Shown here in pieces: positions 59,306 through 64,000 of a DNA stretch of 64,000 nt (the first letter of the stretch is position 1; every line of letters starts with the position of its first letter). The position numbers and the translations under genes are program-made. Under the pieces are notes generated by a model. That model saw nothing but the letters and a program-made list of their open reading frames with translations. It was not told the DNA's origin and searched no databases. The stretch is from positions 430,001-494,000 of the forward strand of contig NZ_CP103965.1 in the NCBI RefSeq assembly GCF_024970185.1, read 5' to 3'. This stretch comes from Pseudomonas sp. N3-W. Lineage in GTDB: Bacteria; Pseudomonadota; Gammaproteobacteria; Pseudomonadales; Pseudomonadaceae.

Positions 59306-60004
59306 CTATTTCAATTTCAGCTTATCTTTCAGTCCCTCCATAACTACTGATTTGTTCTCAAGAAACTCATTCAGCCCTTTCGCTCGAAGATTGCACGCGT
59401 CACAGTCGCCGCACCCACTGCCTTTTATTCCGTTATAGCAAGTCAGTGTCTGGTGCTGAATCAATTCGAGTTTTCCGTGGTATTCGGCCAAGGCCCAGGT
59501 TTCTGCCTTGTTTAACCACATAAGTGGCGTTTCAATCCGCAGCTTATAGTCCATGCCCAGTTCAATGGCGTTATGTAGCGCTTTGACAAACTCATCCCGG
59601 CAATCAGGGTAGCCAGAGAAATCTGTTTCGCAGACACCCGTGATGACAGTCTCGGCCTGAACTTGATAGGCATAGATGGACGCCAGGGTTAAAAACAGAA
59701 TGTTTCTACCCGGTACGAAAGTGCTTGGCAGGCCGTTGCCAGAGCTACTTGCGGTGGGTACCGGAATGTTGTCGCGTGTCAAACTGCTGATCGCCAGCTC
59801 ATTCAACAACGTAGTGTCCAGCACCTTATGCGCCGTCACGCCCAGCTCTTTCGCAAGCCGCTGCGCCACCTCGATTTCCGCCCGATGGCGCTGGCCGTAA
59901 TCGAACGTAATACAGTGGATCTCATCATAGTGCGGCAACGCATGGATCAAGCAGGTGGTGGAGTCCTGCCCGCCGCTGAAAACGATAACTGCCTTTTTAG
60001 TCAT
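59306..60004 (-). CDS. queC: 7-cyano-7-deazaguanine (preQ0) synthase QueC, enterobacterial type
   Basis: QueC converts 7-carboxy-7-deazaguanine to preQ0, the queuosine precursor, with ATP and ammonia. The start at 60004, after AAGGAAG, gives 232 residues. The PP-loop SGGQDS (10-15) and zinc cysteines 189, 198, 201 and 204 (CGDCDAC) are intact, and [13 protein letters not shown] and [16 protein letters not shown] match the E. coli form closely. The usual Pseudomonas QueC has SGGLDS and a different body, so this is probably a second, acquired copy. Base composition is visibly lower in GC than the neighbours. Confidence 0.93.
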   Translation of the reverse strand: MTKKAVIVFSGGQDSTTCLIHALPHYDEIHCITFDYGQRHRAEIEVAQRLAKELGVTAHKVLDTTLLNELAISSLTRDNIPVPTASSSGNGLPSTFVPGRNILFLTLASIYAYQVQAETVITGVCETDFSGYPDCRDEFVKALHNAIELGMDYKLRIETPLMWLNKAETWALAEYHGKLELIQHQTLTCYNGIKGSGCGDCDACNLRAKGLNEFLENKSVVMEGLKDKLKLK

Positions 60005-60115
60005 GGTCCGTTCTTCCTTGTGATGCCCGACGTGTCTCGGGGCATTGACCCTAGCTCGAAGCCCAATGTCTGGCTGTGGGACGTTTCTGAAATTGGCTAC
60101 TCCGCTTTCCGTTTG

Positions 60116-60211
60116 TGTCTTTTCGTTGCTTTCATCGGTTCCCATGATGCGTTGGAGCAACCGGACCAAGTCCTCTTCCGTGCAGTCTGGAACGCAGTTT
60201 TTCAAAGTCAT
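60116..60211 (-). pseudogene. Truncated colicin/pyocin immunity (Im) gene
   Basis: The frame opens with [20 protein letters not shown], which fits the N-terminal helix of Im2/Im7/Im9-type DNase inhibitors (M-LK---DYTE-E---L). It has its own AGGA site and overlaps the pyocin stop (ATGA), the normal toxin/immunity arrangement. After about 32 residues the similarity ends, and the frame continues without a stop into queC. The rest of the immunity domain, including the conserved HPxGSDLIYYP, is missing. Confidence 0.55.
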
Positions 60212-61191
60212 GGCCGGTCTTTCCTATGAATTTCTTCATACCGGACATTGAGCACAACATAGATCGGCGCAAGCCCCGTCTCCGCCGCAAACCAGATAAT
60301 CGCATCCTGATACTCGGGCGGATACTGCGGATTCACCAGTACCTTGTCGGCCTGCCCGGTCGGCGGATAGACCCACACCGTCGGCAGTGGCGGCGCGCCC
60401 TCAAGGGCGGGGATTTTCGGGATGTCGTCCGGGTTCGCGGCGGGTGTCCAGGTCAGGCCGATGCCATTACCGAGGTCGGCGACAAACTGCTCGCCCACTT
60501 TTCCGGCCTTGATGACGGGGACAAACTCCCAGCCTTTTTTGCCACCGGTGTAGAAGCCGTACGCGTTGACGGTGCCGTCGGGCAACGTCTTCACATTGAT
60601 GCGCACACGGGTTCGACCCGCCTCAAGCGCAGCGTACTGTTCGTGGGTATACAAGGCGCTGTCGGGAGACAGGCTGGCGTTGGGCATCAGCAATGCGATG
60701 GTGCCGACCGCCGTACCTGCTGCACCCGCTGCCGAGCCGGATAGCCGCGTCAGGGCAAGTGAGCCGCCGAGGCGTTGGGCAATGGCGTGACCCGTTGCCG
60801 ACCCCGCGACCAGGTGCAGGGAGCTGCCTTGCGCAGCAATAGCGCTTGCGGTGCCAAGCACCGCCCACATGCCGTAGTTGGCCAATTGCTCGAGGGGGAT
60901 GAAACCGGCGGGGTTGTTGTGGTTGATGACGCCGTCAGGGAGGTTGCAGCTTTTGGCGAACACGCAGCCAACGCTCGCCAGTGGTTGTTTCTTTTCGCGT
61001 GAGCCAAAACGGTCGTCTTCACACGCCTGCTGGCGGGCGAGTAGGCCGTCGCAGTGGTTGTGTCTGGCCTTGCGCCGGGCCAGTTCGGTCGGGGTCATGT
61101 CTCGCAGATTGCGAATGCGGCTGACAGCTGGGGTGCCGCCGTCGCCTTCGGTGTATTCCCGGATCTGGGGGATGTCCTTGTCGCGCGCCAT
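60208..61191 (-). CDS. S-type pyocin domain protein lacking its nuclease core
   Basis: The 327-residue protein resembles Pseudomonas colicin-like bacteriocins. It has an N-terminal [14 protein letters not shown] segment, the [15 protein letters not shown] segment, a Gly/Ala-rich helical stretch (about 130-170) and a pyocin-S domain (about 190-310; [19 protein letters not shown], then [11 protein letters not shown]). Full-length relatives continue after YVVLNVR into an HNH DNase of about 130 residues. Here the protein jumps to EIHRKDRP, which looks like the very end of an HNH nuclease. It is therefore probably inactive as a DNase. A truncated immunity gene follows. Confidence 0.75.
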   Translation of the reverse strand: MARDKDIPQIREYTEGDGGTPAVSRIRNLRDMTPTELARRKARHNHCDGLLARQQACEDDRFGSREKKQPLASVGCVFAKSCNLPDGVINHNNPAGFIPLEQLANYGMWAVLGTASAIAAQGSSLHLVAGSATGHAIAQRLGGSLALTRLSGSAAGAAGTAVGTIALLMPNASLSPDSALYTHEQYAALEAGRTRVRINVKTLPDGTVNAYGFYTGGKKGWEFVPVIKAGKVGEQFVADLGNGIGLTWTPAANPDDIPKIPALEGAPPLPTVWVYPPTGQADKVLVNPQYPPEYQDAIIWFAAETGLAPIYVVLNVRYEEIHRKDRP

Positions 61192-61335
61192 GGCAGTCCT
61201 TGTTCGCCTTTGGGGAGAACTTCGAACGTAACCGGGAGTTGCGGGGGCTGGCGTTAGGACGTTTCCGAGAAGTGCCGCTGAAATTTCCTATTTCTGGTTG
61301 TTGCTGGCGGGATAAGACCAAGAACCGTTAATCCC

Positions 61336-61421
61336 CGTAGGAGCCGCCGCAGGCTGCGATCTTTTGACTTTGACTTTCTGAAAACCAGATCAAAAGATCG
61401 CAAGCTTCGCCAGCTCCTACT
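61336..61421. repeat. Inverted repeat of the GTAGGAGC...GATCTTTTGA family
   Basis: Arms CGTAGGAGC plus GCGATCTTTTGA (61336 onward) and TCAAAAGATCGCAAGC plus AGCTCCTAC (to 61421) form a long imperfect hairpin. This is a different Pseudomonas repeat family from the GTGGGAGC REPs. It sits between the pyocin promoter region and the ketosynthase gene, near the right edge of the island. Confidence 0.88.
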
Positions 61422-61441
61422 GGGATCGTGTGTACGAGGCC

Positions 61442-62668
61442 TTACGACCAGCGCCGAAAGATCAGCGACGTATTTACCCCGCCGAACGCGAAGTTGTTGT
61501 TCATCACGTACTGGCTGCTCATCTGCCGGAACTCGCCGCGCAGGTAGTCGAGTTTGCCGCAGTGCGGATCGACCTCGTCGAGGTTGAAGGTGTGGGCGTA
61601 CAAGTCGCTATTCATCATTTCGATGCTGAACCAGGACTCCAGTGCACCGCACGCGCCGAGGGTGTGGCCGAGGAAGCTCTTCTGCGAGCTGATCGGCATG
61701 TGTTCGCCGAACAGCGCGCTGGTGGCCAGGGTTTCGGCGATGTCGCCCTGTTCGGTGGCGGTGCCGTGGCCGTTCACGTAGCCGATGGCCGACGGTTCGA
61801 GGCCGGCGTCTTCCAGCGCCAGTTCCATGGCCCTGCGCATGGTCGTCTGCTCGGGGCGGGTGGTGTGTTGGCCGTCGGCGTTGCTGCCGAAGCCGACGAT
61901 CTCGGCATGGATGTGCGCGCCGCGTGCCAGGGCGTGTTCGAGTTCTTCGAGTACCAGCATGCCGCCGCCTTCACCGATTACCAGGCCGTCGCGGCCCTTG
62001 TCATACGGGCGCGGGCTGGTTTGGGGGGCGTCGTTTTTCAGGCTGGTGGCGTAGAGCGCGTCGAACACCATGGCTTCGGTAGGGCACAGTTCTTCGGCGC
62101 CGCCGGCGAGCATCAGCGGCAGGCGCCCGAACTTGATCGACTCATAGGCGTAACCGATGCCCTGGCTGCCACTGGTGCAGGCGCTGGAGGTCGGGATCAG
62201 CCGGCCGGTGAGGCCGAAGAAGATGCTGATATTGGCCGCCGTGGTGTGCGGCATCATGCGCACGTAGGAGTTGGCGTTCAGGCCCTCGGCCACCGAGTTG
62301 AGCAGCATGTTGCCGAACGCCTTGATCTCGTCGGTGCTGCCGGTGGACGAGCCGCAGGCCACGCCCATACGCCCGTCCTTGATTGATTCGTCGCCCAGCA
62401 ATCCGGCGTCGGCCAACGCTCGTTCAGCCGCGCCCACCGCCAGCCGCGAAACGCGACCCATGCTGCGCAGTTGCTTGCGGGTCCAGTGGTTTGGGACTTT
62501 GAAGTCATCGATGGGCCCGGCGAGGCGCGTGTTGAGTTCGCTGAAGCGATCCCACTCGTCCATGCGCCGGATGCCGCTGCGGTTGGCCGCGAAGTTGCCG
62601 GCGATGGTCTCCCAGTCGCTGCCCAGTGAGGTGATGCCGGCCATGCCGGTGACGACGACGCGCTTCAT
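61442..62668 (-). CDS. Beta-ketoacyl-ACP synthase (ApeR-like), aryl-polyene type cluster
   Basis: This FabF-like condensing enzyme extends acyl-ACP by malonyl-ACP. The ATG at 62668 (MKRVVVTGMAGITS) overlaps the reductase stop (TGATG) and has GGAGG nine bases upstream; a GTG two codons earlier is too close to it. The product has 408 residues. The catalytic triad is Cys164 (TSSACTSG), His301 (NGHGTATEQGD) and His335 (SFLGHTLGA), followed by NNNFAFGG. It is the last gene of the cluster and resembles ApeR of aryl-polyene pathways. A decayed copy of its 3' end lies at 59172. Confidence 0.88.
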   Translation of the reverse strand: MKRVVVTGMAGITSLGSDWETIAGNFAANRSGIRRMDEWDRFSELNTRLAGPIDDFKVPNHWTRKQLRSMGRVSRLAVGAAERALADAGLLGDESIKDGRMGVACGSSTGSTDEIKAFGNMLLNSVAEGLNANSYVRMMPHTTAANISIFFGLTGRLIPTSSACTSGSQGIGYAYESIKFGRLPLMLAGGAEELCPTEAMVFDALYATSLKNDAPQTSPRPYDKGRDGLVIGEGGGMLVLEELEHALARGAHIHAEIVGFGSNADGQHTTRPEQTTMRRAMELALEDAGLEPSAIGYVNGHGTATEQGDIAETLATSALFGEHMPISSQKSFLGHTLGACGALESWFSIEMMNSDLYAHTFNLDEVDPHCGKLDYLRGEFRQMSSQYVMNNNFAFGGVNTSLIFRRWS

Positions 62669-63396
62669 CAGCACAGGCCTCCGTTGACTGCCAGGACCTG
62701 GCGGGTGATGTAGGCGGCTTCCGCCGACATCAGGAAATTCACCGCACCGGCCACCTCTTCAGGTGTGCCCATGCGTTGTGCGGGGATCATTTTCATCAGT
62801 TCTTCCACCGGCACGTTTTCGTCCAGCATCGCGGTGTCGATCAGGCCGGGGGCGACGCAATTGACGGTGATCTTGCGCTTGCCCAGCTCGATGGCCAGCG
62901 CTTTCGCCGCGCCGATCAATCCGGCCTTGGACGCGCTGTAGTTGACCTGGCCGCGATTGCCGATCAGCCCGGAAACAGACGTGATGCAGACAATCCGCCC
63001 GGCGGCGCGACGACGAATCATCGGCATCATCACCGGGTGCAGCACGTTGTAGAAACCGTCGAGGTTGGTGCGCATTACCACGTCCCAATCGTCTTCGCTC
63101 AAGGCTGGAAACGCCCCGTCGCGAGTCAGGCCGGCATTGAGCACCACGCCGTAATAGGCGCCATGGGTTTCGACGTCGGCTTCGAGAATGGCTTTGCAAC
63201 TGGCGCGGTCGGACACGTCGAATTGCAGCACGCGGGCATTGCGGCCCAGGGCTTCGACTTCGGCCTTTACCGCCTCGGCTTCGGCCAGACCGCTGCGGCA
63301 ATGCAGCACGATGTCGTGGCCGGCCTGCGCCAGACGCAGCGCAATGGCGCGGCCAATGCCACGGCTGGAGCCGGTGACCAGTACGGATTCAGTCAT
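62668..63396 (-). CDS. 3-ketoacyl-ACP reductase (FabG/ApeQ-like)
   Basis: This short-chain dehydrogenase reduces 3-ketoacyl-ACP with NADPH. The start at 63396 (MTESVLVTGSSRGIG) gives 242 residues; the long upstream frame lies inside other genes. The cofactor motif TGSSRGIG (8-15), NAG (88-90) and catalytic Ser140, Tyr153 and Lys157 are present. It overlaps the dehydratase and the ketosynthase genes by one base each, so the three are translated as a unit. Confidence 0.92.
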   Translation of the reverse strand: MTESVLVTGSSRGIGRAIALRLAQAGHDIVLHCRSGLAEAEAVKAEVEALGRNARVLQFDVSDRASCKAILEADVETHGAYYGVVLNAGLTRDGAFPALSEDDWDVVMRTNLDGFYNVLHPVMMPMIRRRAAGRIVCITSVSGLIGNRGQVNYSASKAGLIGAAKALAIELGKRKITVNCVAPGLIDTAMLDENVPVEELMKMIPAQRMGTPEEVAGAVNFLMSAEAAYITRQVLAVNGGLC

Positions 63397-63854
63397 CACT
63401 CGACTCCTTGGGATTCTTGAAGATATTGCGCCGCTTCGGGCGGGCGGTACACGTTCAGACGAGCGGTGGCATGAATGCCGGGGGCGTTGATGTGGCATTC
63501 GAACACGCCCATGCCGCTGTCGTCTTCCAGCGAGCGCAGGCCGTGGATGGTCAGCTCGGTGCCGACCGGAAAGTGTTCCACGTTGCATTCGAATTTGCGG
63601 GTGCCGAGCAGAAAGCCCAACTCCACCGCATCGCCGCGGGCGCGGGCATGGCAACCGGCGTAGGCGGCAACGCTCTGGGCCATCAGTTCGATGCCGACCC
63701 AGGCCGGCAGGCTGCCGTCAGCGCGGTTGAACAGGCCACCGGGTTTGACGGTGAGGCGGGTGTGAATCTGCTCGTCATCGAACGACAGGATCTGCTCGAT
63801 GAGGATCATGTCGCCAGCGTGGGGCAGCAGTTCGGCGAGCGGCCAGGCAATCAT
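63396..63854 (-). CDS. 3-hydroxyacyl-ACP dehydratase, hotdog fold (ApeP-like)
   Basis: This 152-residue hotdog-fold protein removes water from 3-hydroxyacyl-ACP and would create the conjugated double bonds of an aryl polyene. The start at 63854 (MIAWPLAELLPHAGDM) overlaps the preceding ketosynthase stop (ATGA). The conserved PHAGDM and WVGIELMAQSVAAYAG with its Glu are visible. The order dehydratase, reductase, ketosynthase matches apeP-apeQ-apeR. Confidence 0.87.
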   Translation of the reverse strand: MIAWPLAELLPHAGDMILIEQILSFDDEQIHTRLTVKPGGLFNRADGSLPAWVGIELMAQSVAAYAGCHARARGDAVELGFLLGTRKFECNVEHFPVGTELTIHGLRSLEDDSGMGVFECHINAPGIHATARLNVYRPPEAAQYLQESQGVE

Positions 63855-64000
63855 GGGGCGTCTCCGATAATCAGGCTGACGTTGTTGCCACCAAAGGCAA
63901 AGGAATTGCTCATCAGGTAGCGGGGTGCAATGGACGCCAGGCGGGTGGCCGGGGTCACCCATTCCAGCGGCGGCAGGTCGGGGTCGGGCTGGCCGTCCCA
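63851..64000 (-). CDS. Beta-ketoacyl-ACP synthase, C-terminal part (cut by the window edge)
   Basis: Only the last 49 residues are in the window. They read PLEWVTPATRLASIAPRY, then NSFAFGGNNVSLIIGD, the typical ketosynthase C-terminus with the conserved NSFAFGGNN. It ends at 63851, overlapping the dehydratase start by four bases, which fits ApeO at this place in aryl-polyene clusters. The start lies beyond 64000. Confidence 0.85.
   Translation of the reverse strand, partial: WDGQPDPDLPPLEWVTPATRLASIAPRYLMSNSFAFGGNNVSLIIGDAP

Noticed and set aside
60004..60211. Genuine 301-residue QueC with an extra N-terminal domain
   Set aside because: The 69 extra codons resemble an immunity-gene start and unrelated spacer, and QueC has its own good ribosome-binding site at 60004; the normal 232-residue product is more likely.
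59306..61191. A QueC-based antiphage system (Qat or CBASS type)
   Set aside because: No QatA/B/D, nucleotidyltransferase, effector or Dpd genes are present beside it, and the protein is an ordinary full-length QueC.

Overview
The window is chromosomal DNA of a Pseudomonas, most likely of the P. fluorescens complex. The evidence is a class II mcl-PHA locus, the ponA/pilMNOPQ/aroKB/damX/gltBD/hemE gene order characteristic of the genus, high GC in coding DNA, and Pseudomonas REP elements in many intergenic gaps. From about 214 to 43041 the gene order follows the conserved block I know from P. aeruginosa (rsmE to hemE), so this part is core genome.

Core region, left to right. hisI-hisE-tatA-tatB-tatC-rsmE and ubiE-ubiJ-ubiB lie on the minus strand (histidine synthesis, Tat export, rRNA methylation, ubiquinone synthesis). 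A small PHA-system gene and the granule-protein operon phaI-phaF read plus and converge on phaC1-phaZ-phaC2-phaD, read minus. Then come a DUF971 gene, hslV-hslU with a clear sigma-32 type promoter, ftsN, argS and priA (minus), rpmE, a secreted nuclease and maeB (plus), ponA (minus), and the plus-strand series pilMNOPQ, aroK, aroB, damX, gltB, gltD, hemE.

Accessory region 1 (about 43042-55493). After an AT-rich gap of 860 bp lie a GbpA/CbpD-like multidomain lytic polysaccharide monooxygenase (LPMO), a b561-type cytochrome, and a complete gspC-to-gspM type II secretion operon with tightly overlapping genes. The obvious reading is a secreted chitin-active oxidase together with its secretion machine. 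The cytochrome may be a redox partner, but that is inference. No prepilin peptidase lies in the operon, so PilD would have to act in trans.

Accessory region 2 (about 55497-64000). A YnfM-like MFS exporter and a divergent LysR regulator are followed by two paralogous small secreted proteins. Next comes a 2.1 kb island holding an S-type pyocin gene that has apparently lost its HNH nuclease core, a truncated Im-type immunity gene, and a QueC of enterobacterial rather than Pseudomonas type. The island is flanked by a real ketosynthase gene on one side and a decayed copy of that gene's 3' end on the other, which marks an insertion scar. The window ends in the tail of an aryl-polyene type fatty-acid-like cluster (ketosynthase, dehydratase, ketoreductase, ketosynthase).

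No rRNA, tRNA, CRISPR array, transposase or integrase was recognised.
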